This document shows positions 54,411 to 61,896 of a DNA stretch of 64,000 nt, in pieces. How positions within the stretch are numbered: position 1 is the stretch's first letter; each line of letters begins with the position of its first letter. The notes beneath the pieces are model-generated. The model saw only the letters and a list, made by a program, of their open reading frames with translations, did no database searches and was not told the origin of the DNA. The DNA comes from WHSW01 sp963846165 (GTDB lineage: Bacteria > Actinomycetota > Thermoleophilia > Solirubrobacterales > 70-9), in contig CAWJUU010000005.1 of the NCBI GenBank assembly GCA_963846165.1, forward strand, positions 682,001 through 746,000, read 5' to 3'. A program made the position numbers and the translations under genes.

Positions 54411-54797
54411 CTAAATCGCGCTCTCGCTCGGCCCAGCCACGTCGTACGCGCGGATGAGCTTCCCGTCGCGCATCTCCAAGACGTTGACGACTCGCAGGCG
54501 GATCGGCACCCCGCTCGCGCTTCCGTGGGCGACGATGTGCCCAATCATCACGACGTGATCGCCAGCGTCAACCAACTCCTCAACGTCGATCCTGAAATCC
54601 CCAAACTGCTCGACGAGCTGCTGGTTCCAGAACCGATCCCTCATGTCCTTGCGTCCGCGATAGACCGCTCGATCGGGGAACTGGGTTATCTGGTGCCACT
54701 CGACATCGGGATCAAGAGCCTCCATGGCAGCGTCGAAGTCGTGGCGGTTGAAAGCCGCGTAGGCCCGGCGCACAATTTCGATGTTCTCCCGCGACAT
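54411..54797 (-). CDS. SnoaL/NTF2-like protein (second of three)
   Basis: 128 aa. SRENIEIVRRAYAAFNRHDF, DAAMEALDPDVEWHQITQFP, YRGRKDMRDRFWNQQLVEQF and RLRVVNVLEMRDGKLIRAYD form a complete SnoaL-like domain. The frame stops at TAG 54411 but continues in phase for 12 more codons to 54372. That extension encodes an ALEVAGLSE tail matching the ALEAAGLSE end of the third gene, so the TAG looks like a recent premature stop. GGAG precedes the ATG, 3 bases after the upstream gene's stop. Confidence 0.8.
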   Translation of the reverse strand: MSRENIEIVRRAYAAFNRHDFDAAMEALDPDVEWHQITQFPDRAVYRGRKDMRDRFWNQQLVEQFGDFRIDVEELVDAGDHVVMIGHIVAHGSASGVPIRLRVVNVLEMRDGKLIRAYDVAGPSESAI

Positions 54798-54800
54798 CGC

Positions 54801-55202
54801 CTACTCCGAGAGCCCGGCGGCTTCGAGGGCCGACTCCCAGCTGAAGTGCACGTCCACCCGCGCCAGCTGGCCGTCCAACACTTCGACGATCCATCCGACG
54901 GCCAGTTCCATCGGGTTACCCCCGGCCTTGATCCGTCCGCGCTGAACCAGAAGCGCCAGAGCCCGATTGCCGCCGAGATCGACCACTCGCTCCAGGTCCA
55001 GACGGTACTCGTCGAAGTTCTGCCCCCAGGACTCGGCGAGTTCGCGCAGCCCCTCGCGTCCTGTATAGACCTGCTTCTCCAACCACTCGGGCGGCGCATG
55101 CCAGGCGAGCTCGGGGTGAACGTATGCAAGCGCCGCATCCAAGCCACGCGTGTTGAACGCCTCGACGACGCGGTTCACCGTCTCCACGTTCTCCTGCGGC
55201 AT
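54801..55202 (-). CDS. SnoaL/NTF2-like protein (third of three)
   Basis: 133 aa from ATG 55202. PQENVETVNRVVEAFNTRGL, DAALAYVHPELAWHAPPEWL, YTGREGLRELAESWGQNFDE, GGNPMELAVGWIVEVLDGQL and FSWESALEAAGLSE. The frame is open to 55298, but that lead is repeat DNA. Fold and length fit small SnoaL-like proteins that bind or convert unknown hydrophobic ligands. It is coupled to the second gene by a 3-base gap. Confidence 0.82.
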   Translation of the reverse strand: MPQENVETVNRVVEAFNTRGLDAALAYVHPELAWHAPPEWLEKQVYTGREGLRELAESWGQNFDEYRLDLERVVDLGGNRALALLVQRGRIKAGGNPMELAVGWIVEVLDGQLARVDVHFSWESALEAAGLSE

Positions 55203-55277
55203 CGCCCGCGCAGTATCTCGCTCTGGCCGTGACCTAGCTGAGTAGGAGGTCCGTCTAGGCCATAACAGCGGGACTAG

Positions 55278-55295
55278 CGCTTCTCGTCCAAAGCG
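55278..55295 (+). repeat. hairpin repeat copy c (consensus copy)
   Basis: CGCTTCTCGTCCAAAGCG, extended to a perfect 6-bp stem GCGCTT/AAGCGC at 55277-55296 with an 8-base loop. It lies 13 bases after the TauE stop (minus strand) and upstream of the third NTF2-like gene. Confidence 0.7.
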
Positions 55296-55308
55296 CAACC
55301 GTGCCCGA

Positions 55309-56078
55309 CTACGTCAGAGCCAGAACTGCGTAGCGCACCCCGAGGGCCAGGGCGAGCAGGCCGAGTCCGCGACGCAGGGCAACCTCTGGCACGCGACGCT
55401 GTAGGCCCGCGCCGATGAAACCGCCCACCAGCCCGCCGAGTCCGAGTCCGACGCCGACCACCCAGTCGGGCGCGATGTCACCCGAGCCGCCCACCGACAA
55501 AGGGCATAGGTGGCGACACCCGCGACCGAGGTCAGGAACGTCGCTGTCAGCGCGGCCGGCGCAACCTCCACCACGGTGAACCCAAGGCCGACAAGGATCG
55601 GGCCGAGGATTGACCCGCCGCCGATGCCGTAGATCCCGCCGATCGTTCCGACCACGAACGCCAACCGAGGATCACGCGACGGTGGTCGCGCTCATTCGGC
55701 CGCGACGGCGCGGGTTGACCGAGGACCAGCCACCCGCCGAGCGGAATGAGGACGGCGGCGATCACTGCGAGAAACGCCTCTGGCCCCGACAGCCACTCAA
55801 CGCGAATCACCGCGCCCGCGACGACCCCGGGAGCGTCCCGAGCACTAGGAGTCGCACGAGCGGACCGCCAAGCTGGCCTTGGCGGCGAAAGCGAAGCAAG
55901 GCCCCGGGGATCGCGATCAGGTTGTAGAGCAGGTTGGTCGGCGTGACCGCTGGATTGGGCGTGTGCAGGATGCTGATCTGAACCGGGACCAAGAACACGG
56001 CCCCGGAAACACCGACGGCGTCGAGATGGCCGCGAGGACGAGCGCGATCGCTGCGCCGAGAACGGCGTCGTCCAGCAT
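55309..56078 (-). pseudogene. TauE/SafE-family permease, frameshifted (copy 2)
   Basis: Start ATG 56078 (MLDDAVLGAAIALVLAAIST). Then, across frames: FLVPVQISILHTPNPAVTPT, NLLYNLIAIPGALLRFRRQG, EAFLAVIAAVLIPLGGWLVL, GTIGGIYGIGGGSILGPILV, TATFLTSVAGVATYAL and RGLGLLALALGVRYAVLALT. About four single-base shifts occur (near 56020, 55830, 55680, 55500). The protein is a close relative of the TauE at 22839. Next to arsR/CadI-like genes it might export an arsenical or thiol compound, but that is speculative. Confidence 0.72.
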
Positions 56079-56125
56079 CGGGGAAGGCTATGTGCCGCGC
56101 ACATTCTGTCGCTCAGCGATCCGTG

Positions 56126-56143
56126 CGCTTCTCGTCCGAAGCG
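56126..56143 (+). repeat. hairpin repeat copy d
   Basis: CGCTTCTCGTCCGAAGCG, one difference from consensus, with a perfect 6-bp stem when extended to 56125-56144. It lies 6 bases after the CadI-like gene's stop on the minus strand. Confidence 0.7.
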
Positions 56144-56149
56144 CGCTGG

Positions 56150-56565
56150 CTAGCAACATTGGACCTGCTCATGCTCGTCGGCATCGGGCTCGACTTCGCC
56201 GTGGGTAACGAAGACCTCCCAGCGCTCGCCGTCAGGGGCCGTGACCCAGATCTTGTCCTGCTTGGCGTAGCAGCACGTGGTGTCCATCTCATCGAAAGTG
56301 GCAAGGCCCGCCTCCACGAGCCGCGCCCGCGTCCGCAGAACGTCATCGGTCGAGCCGACCTGGATGCCGGCGTGGTTGAAGGCACCAAGCGCCCGTCGCG
56401 CTCGCCTTCGTTGAGGGTGAAGTTGAACGCTGGGTCGGCGACCTCGAATTTGGCGTAGCCGGGACGGACCTTCGTGGGCTCGGTCCTGAACAGGGCCTCG
56501 TAGAACGGCAGCGCCCGCTCGACGCTCTCAACGGTCAGGGCCAGGTGGGGTCTTAGGACAGCCAT
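56150..56565 (-). CDS. CadI/ArsI-like VOC protein, one frameshift
   Basis: About 138 aa with one base missing from a G run near 56383. PHLALTVESVERALPFYEAL, RPGYAKFEVADPAFNFTLNE, then TFDEMDTTCCYAKQDKIWVT and GERWEVFVTHGEVEPDADEH, ending EQVQCC. The vicinal cysteines in DTTCCYA and a C-terminal CC match cadmium-induced CadI and the C-As lyase ArsI. The start overlaps the end of arsR by 13 bases, so both are one operon under the arsenic/metal regulator. Confidence 0.8.
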
Positions 56566-56902
56566 TGGGAAAGTTCCTCCAGTGCTTCGGGTTTGACGTA
56601 GTAGTAGGCCCAAGGCCCTCGCGCTCGGAGCCGACGATGCCGGCCTCGCGCAGCTTCTTGAGGTGATGGGAGACGGTCGGCTGCGAGAGGTCGAAGAGCG
56701 GCACGAGCTCGCAGACGCAGACCTTGCCGGCGTGCTTGCGGAGCACATCGACGAGCTGCATCCGCACCGGATCGCCGAGCGCCTTCGCGACCTCGGCCAT
56801 GCGCTCGGCCTGCTCGCGCTCGATCTCGGGGTAGACGACGGGCTCGCAGCAGACCTCGCCCTTCGGGCGCTTCTGCTTCGGGGCCAGCTCAAGCGTGGTC
56901 AT
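56553..56902 (-). CDS. arsR: ArsR-family metalloregulator, one frameshift
   Basis: About 116 aa with one missing base near 56610. RMAEVAKALGDPVRMQLVDV, LRKHAGKVCVCELVPLFDLS, QPTVSHHLKKLREAGIVGSE, then WAYYYVKPEALEELSQWLS in the next frame. The CVC in the alpha3 region (KVCVCELV) and the N-terminal EVCCEP cysteines are typical As(III)/metal ligands. Divergent from arsC; operator at 56930-56951. Confidence 0.85.
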
Positions 56903-56929
56903 TTCGCTTCTCCGGTAGATCGACAGCCA

Positions 56930-56977
56930 TCAATCTACATATATCGATTGAAAAGATCTTTGTCAATGGAATATGCT
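56930..56977. promoter_or_regulatory. ars divergent promoters with ArsR operator
   Basis: Operator: TCAATC (56930-56935), 10 bases, GATTGA (56946-56951). arsR promoter (minus strand): TTGACA (56966-56961), 17 bases, TATATG (56943-56938). arsC promoter (plus strand): TTGAAA (56948-56953), 18 bases, TATGCT (56972-56977). The operator covers the arsR -10 and the arsC -35, so one dimer could repress both until arsenite or another metal binds. Confidence 0.75.
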
Positions 56978-57025
56978 CGCGATCCAGAGAGAAGCGACCA
57001 CACCGGGGCAGGTGGAGGTTCAGAA

Positions 57026-57693
57026 ATGCCAGCAACGCTTCGGGAGCTTGAGGTCGACGTGATCACCCGCGACGCACCTCGAAAAGGGCCTCGCGGGGCT
57101 GAAGGAGGAGTTCGCCGGCGTCTTCTCGGAGGAGACGATCGAGCGCTACATGGCCGAGTCGGTCGGTGATCTCCCGGCCGCGAGGGTGAAGAACTTTGTG
57201 CCCCTGTTCGTGCATCGGTTCGCTCGGGAGCGTTTGCGGGCCTGGGTCAGGTCGAGGGCTCGATCTCGAAGGACATCCCGGAGGTCCTGTTCGTCTGCGT
57301 CGAGAACGCGGGACGGAGCCAGATGGCGGCGGGGCTGACTCGACAAGCTCGCCGCGGGGAAGGTGCATGTTCGCTCGGCCGGCTCGCGACCCGCCGAGCA
57401 GATCAACCCGAGCGTGGTCGAGGCGATGAGCGAGCTGGGAGTCGACATCTCAAAGGAGTTTCCGAAGCCGATGACCGATGAGGTCGTTCGGGCGGCCGAC
57501 GCGGTGATCACGATGGGCTGCGGCGACGCATGCCCGATCTATCCCGGCAAGCGCTACGAGGATTGGGAGGTCGCCGATCCCGCGCGAGCTCGACCTCGAC
57601 GGGGTGCGGGGCGTCCGCGACGAGATCCAAGCCCGGGTCGAGGCCCTGCTCGGCGAACTGGCGAGCGAGGAGGAGGCCGTCAGGTCGCACTGA
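57026..57693 (+). pseudogene. arsC: arsenate reductase (LMW-phosphatase type) with helical N-terminus, frameshifted
   Basis: N-terminal helical domain MPATLRELEVDVITRDA, then in another frame AGLKEEFAGVFSEETIERYM and FVPLFVHRFARERLRA. Catalytic loop VLFVCVENAGRSQMAAG (Cys and Arg present). After another shift: VHVRSAGSRPAEQINPSVVE, LGVDISKEFPKPMTDEVVRA and VITMGCGDACPIYPGKRYED with the two resolving cysteines, ending ALLGELASEEEAVRSH. About four indels (57070, 57243, 57337, 57585). It reduces arsenate to arsenite. GGAGG precedes the ATG. Confidence 0.75.
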
Positions 57694-57751
57694 GCCGGTT
57701 TCTTCCTCACCGGCGAAGGGACACGGGATGCGCCCCGCTTTCCATGCCTTC

Positions 57752-57769
57752 CGCTACTCGTCCAAAGCG
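57752..57769 (+). repeat. hairpin repeat copy e
   Basis: CGCTACTCGTCCAAAGCG, one difference from consensus. It lies between arsC and the GT2 gene, preceded by GCTTTCCATGC (57738). A decayed partial copy follows at about 57780. Confidence 0.65.
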
Positions 57770-57821
57770 GCACTGTGGCCTTTTCGTCCAGGGTGGAGCT
57801 TCCGTCCGGCATTCTTGGGTC

Positions 57822-59201
57822 ATGCCCGAACCCACCCGGCTTGGAGGCCTCGCGAAGCGTCGGCGTCCTGACTACGGCCCCCGACCGACCTGGCTCTTCG
57901 TTGCCGCCTTTTCACTCACCATCGCGTGGGTCGCGCTCGCGGTCTATGTGTCGGATCCATGGCGGTCGGAGCTCGAGGACGCAATTGGCCCAATCGCCGC
58001 GTGGGTGATCCCAACCCTGCTCGCCTACCTCCCCGCCCTGATCATCGGCTTCCTCGCCTTCACCCTGATCCTGAGTCCGTACCGAATTCCGGTGTTGGCG
58101 CCGCCCAAGGGTGACTGGCCGGAAGGTGAGTGGCCGCCGGTCACGATCGTTATCGCAGCGTGGAACGAAGAGGATTCGATTGCTGCGACGCTCGAGGGGA
58201 TCGGGGGCCTCTCCTACCCCGGCGCGATAGAGGTCGTACTGGCGGACAACAACTCAACCGACCGGACAGCGGAGATTGCACAGCAGGAGGCGCAGCGACA
58301 CAGTCTTCACTATCGCCGCGTGTTTGAGGCCGAGCAAGGTAAGTACCGGGCGCTGAACGCCGCCCTGGCAACAATCAGCACGCCTCTGGTCGTCAGCGTT
58401 GACGCTGACACGCATCTGCACCGTGATTCGCTCAGCTATCTGATCGCTCGCGTGGCGGGCCGCCCGCAGGATCAGCACACCTGCGCCTGCGCGGGCGCCC
58501 TCGTGGTAGAAAACGCGACCACCGACCTGCTGACGAGAATGCAGGGCTGGGATTACCGACTCGGCATCAACGGGATCAAGCGGATGCAGTCGGCGTACAA
58601 CAGCGCGCTCGTGGCTCAGGGTGCGTTCTCGGCATACTGGACCGAGGACCTTCGCGCGGTCGGCGGATGGCCGGATGCGATCGGCGAAGACATCGTTCTT
58701 ACGTGGACGCTCATGGACGGACGCGGGATCGTCGCGTACGAGCCGATCGCTTTGGCTTTGACCTTGGTCCCGGAGCGGGTTCGCCAGTTCATGAACCAGC
58801 GCTCGCGCTGGGCCCGTGGCATGGTCGAGGGAATCCAGACCAACCCGCCCCAGAAGCAGCCGCGGGTCCTAACGAAGTTCGTCGCCGGGATCGACTACCT
58901 CGTGCCGCTGCTCGACATCGGCTACGTGTTCTTCTGGGTGCCCGGTGCGATCCTGTTCGTCTTCGGCTACTCGCTGATCGTCTCGTGGTGGTCGATGCTG
59001 GTGATTCCGATAACCCTGTGCATTTATGGCCTGCTGAGGCGGTGGCAGGAGCGGTGGGTCTTCAGCCGCTTGGGGATCGACGTCGACCCGGACAAGTGGG
59101 GCTTCTTCTGCTACCTGTTCGCCTATCAGGCGCTGTCTTCGACGGCCTCGCTTCGCGGATATACCCAGGCCATCGTCGGAGCCACTCGGCGCTGGCGCTG
59201 A
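57822..59201 (+). CDS. family 2 glycosyltransferase (processive, membrane-bound)
   Basis: 459 aa. Two N-terminal helices (LFVAAFSLTIAWVALAVYV; WVIPTLLAYLPALIIGFLAF). GT-A domain with VTIVIAAWNEEDSIAATLEG, DNNSTDRT, DAD (194-196), GED (288-290) and QRSRW (326-330). C-terminal helices follow (LVPLLDIGYVFFWVPGAILF, VSWWSMLVIPITLCIYGLLR). The D, DxD, ED, QxxRW set marks processive synthases such as PgaC/IcaA and hyaluronan or cellulose synthases; the polymer is unknown. GC content is a little lower than its surroundings. Not interrupted by indels. Confidence 0.88.
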   Translation: MPEPTRLGGLAKRRRPDYGPRPTWLFVAAFSLTIAWVALAVYVSDPWRSELEDAIGPIAAWVIPTLLAYLPALIIGFLAFTLILSPYRIPVLAPPKGDWPEGEWPPVTIVIAAWNEEDSIAATLEGIGGLSYPGAIEVVLADNNSTDRTAEIAQQEAQRHSLHYRRVFEAEQGKYRALNAALATISTPLVVSVDADTHLHRDSLSYLIARVAGRPQDQHTCACAGALVVENATTDLLTRMQGWDYRLGINGIKRMQSAYNSALVAQGAFSAYWTEDLRAVGGWPDAIGEDIVLTWTLMDGRGIVAYEPIALALTLVPERVRQFMNQRSRWARGMVEGIQTNPPQKQPRVLTKFVAGIDYLVPLLDIGYVFFWVPGAILFVFGYSLIVSWWSMLVIPITLCIYGLLRRWQERWVFSRLGIDVDPDKWGFFCYLFAYQALSSTASLRGYTQAIVGATRRWR

Positions 59202-59414
59202 AGGCCGGGTGCTGCTTTCCATGCAAAGCGGACGTTTGTCAGGCCAAATCTCGGTGAGCCGCATGGATATGTCGGAAGGGAACGGGAGGGGAGCCCACTC
59301 CCCCGCCCCGCTGGGGGGTCTGCCGGCCCCCTCGTCCAGTCGGTCTATCGAGCTGGGCAAGAGGGGGAAGACAGGGGCTCTGGCCGTGCGTGAAGACTGC
59401 AAATCTTCTGTGTC

Positions 59415-59437
59415 ACTGGGGCGCAGAGTGGGGCGCA
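59415..59437 (+). repeat. ACTGGGGCGCA repeats, right cluster
   Basis: ACTGGGGCGCA at 59415-59425, AGTGGGGCGCA at 59427-59437 and a partial ACTGGG at 59438. Same orientation as the left cluster at 52970-53001. Confidence 0.6.
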
Positions 59438-59489
59438 ACTGGGTTTCAGTCCCGGCAAACCGCTTGTCTATGCGGGATTGTCCGTAGCT

Positions 59490-59507
59490 GGCGCAGATGG
59501 TAATGAT
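59490..59507 (+). repeat. 18-bp direct repeat, right copy (possible att site)
   Basis: Identical to 52869-52886. A shorter related GGTAATGAT also occurs before the rhodanese gene (60442-60450), so a regulatory-site explanation remains open. Confidence 0.7.
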
Positions 59508-59568
59508 GCGCGCCACCTCGCACGGCCATGCGGTTCCCGCGGCGTATGCGCTATAGGTGCGCCCGTCA

Positions 59569-59600
59569 GGGCCAGCGGCTTAGCGAGGATCCGCTGGCCC
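59569..59600. terminator. 10-bp GC-rich hairpin after the membrane-protein gene
   Basis: Perfect inverted repeat GGGCCAGCGG (59569-59578) / CCGCTGGCCC (59591-59600) with a 12-base loop, 23 bases past the stop of the minus-strand gene at 59624. There is no T run, as is common for actinobacterial terminators. Confidence 0.6.
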
Positions 59601-59623
59601 CGACGGCGACGAACGCCCTTCTA

Positions 59624-60281
59624 CTAGACGCCCTCAACGCGGGGCTCCGGGCGCACCCGCGGCGCAGGAGCTGGAGCCGGCTGAGCGGCCTCGGTGGCGG
59701 CTGTCCTGGTCCTGATCATCCACACACCCAGCGATCCAACGGCGAGGGCGAGCGGGATACCCGTGGGCGAGAGCAAGGCCCTGAACCCAATCAGTCCGCC
59801 GATTACGATCGCGACACAGATGGCGGTCGGGAACAGGCGAGCCCGGTAGCTCGCGATCCCGAACAGCGCCCAGCCCACGGCAAAGGACAGGTAGCTGGCA
59901 ATCGCGCCGAGCGCGAGCAGGGTCGTCGGATCCGTATCGAGTGAGGCGGGCGCCTCGTCAGCGAGCCACGGGACCGCGAAGGTCTCGAACCACAGGTCAC
60001 CGCCAAGGAGCATCGTGCCAACGATCGCGGTGACGACGGCGATCAGGCCGAACCTGCCCATCTTGTGCATCCCCCACCCGTACGCGCCGATCAAGGCGAG
60101 CATGAGCGCAAGAAAGCCAAACATGTAGACGACGCCACCGATCTGGAATGCAGGGTCCGGTTGACGTGGCGACATGATCGTTGGGGTCGAACGGCAGCAT
60201 CACGAGTTGCGCGACGACTATCAACACGCCGGCTGCGAGGGCCATCGGCCCAGCGAGCCGCGTGAGCGGTGAATCCAACAT
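59624..60281 (-). CDS. multi-helix membrane protein, one frameshift
   Basis: About 218 aa if one extra base near 60152 is removed. It starts MLDSPLTRLAGPMALAAGVL at ATG 60281 with AGGAAAGG upstream. In the next frame: IGGVVYMFGFLALMLALIGA, FGLIAVVTAIVGTMLLGGDL, LLALGAIASYLSFAVGWALF and IPLALAVGSLGVWMIR. Five to six helices and a Pro/Ala-rich tail. Family not recognised. A tandem 36-base-period repeat lies directly upstream. Confidence 0.65.
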
Positions 60282-60294
60282 GCCATCCCTTTCC

Positions 60295-60358
60295 TGGAAC
60301 CGCACGTCGGCTGTTGCGGCGATTGCCTCTTGGAACGCCGCACGTCGGCTTTTGCGGC
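60295..60358. repeat. two-copy tandem repeat upstream of membrane-protein gene
   Basis: TGGAAC(GC)CGCACGTCGGC, then TNTTGCGGC, occurs at 60295-60320 and 60331-60358 (period about 36, one substitution and a 2-base indel). Each copy can pair CCGCA with TGCGG. The position 14 bases before the minus-strand start suggests a regulatory or mRNA leader role. Confidence 0.55.
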
Positions 60359-60456
60359 AGATACACCCTACGCCTTTCTAGAAATTCATGTCATGCGCCC
60401 CTGCACCGACGACTCGCCTGTCACCCGCCACAGAGGCATCAGGTAATGATGTTGCG

Positions 60457-60819
60457 ATGAGCGACGAGGCAGTGACCGAGGCCGCGCTCACGCCCGAGCG
60501 GGCGGCCGAGCTGATCGAGGCCGGCGCCGAGCTGCTCGACGTCCGCCGACCGTACGAGTTCGAGGGCGGCCACCTCGCTGGAGCGCGCAACATCGAGATG
60601 AACGAGCTCGCCGCCGCCGCCGGCGAGCTGCCCAAGGACCGGCCGGTGCTCTTCTACTGCCGCAGCGGGAACCGTTCCGGGATGGCGGCCGAGGCGTTTC
60701 GCGAGGCGGGCTACGACGCCCACCACATCGCCGGCGGGATCGAAGCGTGGGCCGGTGAAGGCCGGCCGCTGGAACCCGAAGACGGCGAGGTCCGTGCGCC
60801 GATGCCACCCTCCACATAG
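60457..60819 (+). CDS. rhodanese-like domain protein
   Basis: 120 aa. LTPERAAELIEAGAELLDVR, RPYEFEGGHLAGARNIEMNE, RPVLFYCRSGNRSGMAAEAF (active-site Cys in CRSGNRS), EAGYDAHHIAGGIEAWAGEG. It is a single-domain sulfurtransferase of the GlpE/PspE size class. Monocistronic, or cotranscribed with the coiled-coil gene 11 bases downstream. Confidence 0.92.
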   Translation: MSDEAVTEAALTPERAAELIEAGAELLDVRRPYEFEGGHLAGARNIEMNELAAAAGELPKDRPVLFYCRSGNRSGMAAEAFREAGYDAHHIAGGIEAWAGEGRPLEPEDGEVRAPMPPST

Positions 60820-60830
60820 GATCGGCGCCG

Positions 60831-61361
60831 GTGGAAGCGGGAAGCCAACAGCCGGGGCCTGCCGGAGGCGCGCAGCCGGAGGCCGGTGGCCAGCCAACGG
60901 GCGGGACGCAGCCGACGCCGAGTCCGCAGCCGGCCGCGCCCGCGCCCGAGACGCCGGAGCAGCGGATCGAGGGCCTGCGCGCGTGGGTCGCCCAGATCGA
61001 CCGCAAGCTCGGGGTGCGCACCTACGCGGGCGGCGCCGCGGTCGTGCTCGCGCTCGCGGCGGGAATCGTCGGCGTCGTGATCGCGCTCAGCGCCAAGGAC
61101 GAAAGTGCGACCAAGGACGAGGTCCGCGCGCTTCGCGATCAGGTCGAATCGGTTCAGCAGCAGGCCACCGATGCGGCCGAGGAGGACCTCGCGACGCTGA
61201 CCGAGCGCCTCGATGCGCTCGAGGGCCGGGTGAACACGATCGCCAGCGACCAGCGCACCGGCGAGAGCGAGCTCTCGGTAGTCCAGGACGACATCGACGA
61301 CCTGCGCAGCCAGATCGCCGGCCTCGAGAGCTCCGGCGGGTCGGGCTCGGGCAACCCGTAG
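60831..61361 (+). CDS. single-pass membrane protein with coiled coil
   Basis: 176 aa from GTG. A Pro/Gly/Gln-rich cytoplasmic N-terminus (residues 1-40) is followed by a short helix (RIEGLRAWVAQIDRKLGV), one membrane helix (about 67-88: AAVVLALAAGIVGVVIAL) and an extracytoplasmic coiled coil (DEVRALRDQVESVQQQATDA, LTERLDALEGRVNTI), ending in Ser/Gly. Family not recognised. It follows the rhodanese by 11 bases. Confidence 0.7.
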   Translation: MEAGSQQPGPAGGAQPEAGGQPTGGTQPTPSPQPAAPAPETPEQRIEGLRAWVAQIDRKLGVRTYAGGAAVVLALAAGIVGVVIALSAKDESATKDEVRALRDQVESVQQQATDAAEEDLATLTERLDALEGRVNTIASDQRTGESELSVVQDDIDDLRSQIAGLESSGGSGSGNP

Positions 61362-61896
61362 CGCGGCGCGTTCCGCTCGGGCCCGTCGGGCGCGGGCCTG
61401 GTGGCGTTCCGCTCGGGGCCGGGGCCGGGGCGCGAAGCCTGGTCGGGTTGCAGTGAGGGAGGGAGTTGGGCCTGGCGCGGGCGCTTTCGGTCGGCCTCGG
61501 CCGTGGGTGGCGCTTTCTTCTCGCTATCCGAGAATAAGTCGCCAATCGAGCCCTCGGCCAGCGCGTCAACCCGCCGTTCGATCGCGCGTCGAGCTTGAAA
61601 GGAGAGTTGTTGCTCTATTGCAATGTCAACCTCGGACTCGACGCCGAGGGACGGTTGAGGTCGGGGTTTGCGACCTGCGCTCGCACCCGCGCCTCCCTCA
61701 CTGCCAACGAACCCCGCATCGCGCCCGGCGCGGGCCCGAGCGGGACGCCACCACGCCTGTCGCGCACCGCCCCGCGCACCCGGAACACCTCGCCAGCCAC
61801 GCCTGCTTGTAGCGATCGCTACGATCCCTGCGTGCGTGCGTCCGACGACTGGTCTACGGTCGCGCCCAACGTACTCCCGAAAGGAGAGAGGCTCAA
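61362..61896. other. intergenic region with large imperfect inverted repeat
   Basis: No supported gene. 61402-61463 and 61692-61750 are imperfect inverted copies (both read TGGCGT(T/C)CCGCTCGGG and end in CAGTGAGGGAGG), about 230 bases apart. A third partial copy (GCGTTCCGCTCGGGCCC) lies at 61369. The inner part holds an AT-richer stretch (61520-61640). It may be a small non-autonomous element. Confidence 0.5.

Larger units (their letters stand above)
59202..59568. other. non-coding right end of the 52.9-59.5 kb block
   Basis: No supported gene. It contains a small hairpin GCTTTCCATGCAAAGC (59214-59229), the right ACTGGGGCGCA cluster and the right 18-bp direct repeat. The arrangement mirrors the left end of the block. 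Confidence 0.5.

Noticed and set aside
53716..57769. Canonical integron attC sites
   Set aside because: The repeats lack the paired GTTRRRY/RYYYAAC core and the recombinase remnant shows no IntI-specific insertion, so a classical integron is not claimed.
59438..59455. CTGGGTTTCAGTCCCGG, similar to a tRNA T-arm
   Set aside because: The loop does not fit TTCRANN and no acceptor, D or anticodon arms can be drawn around it.
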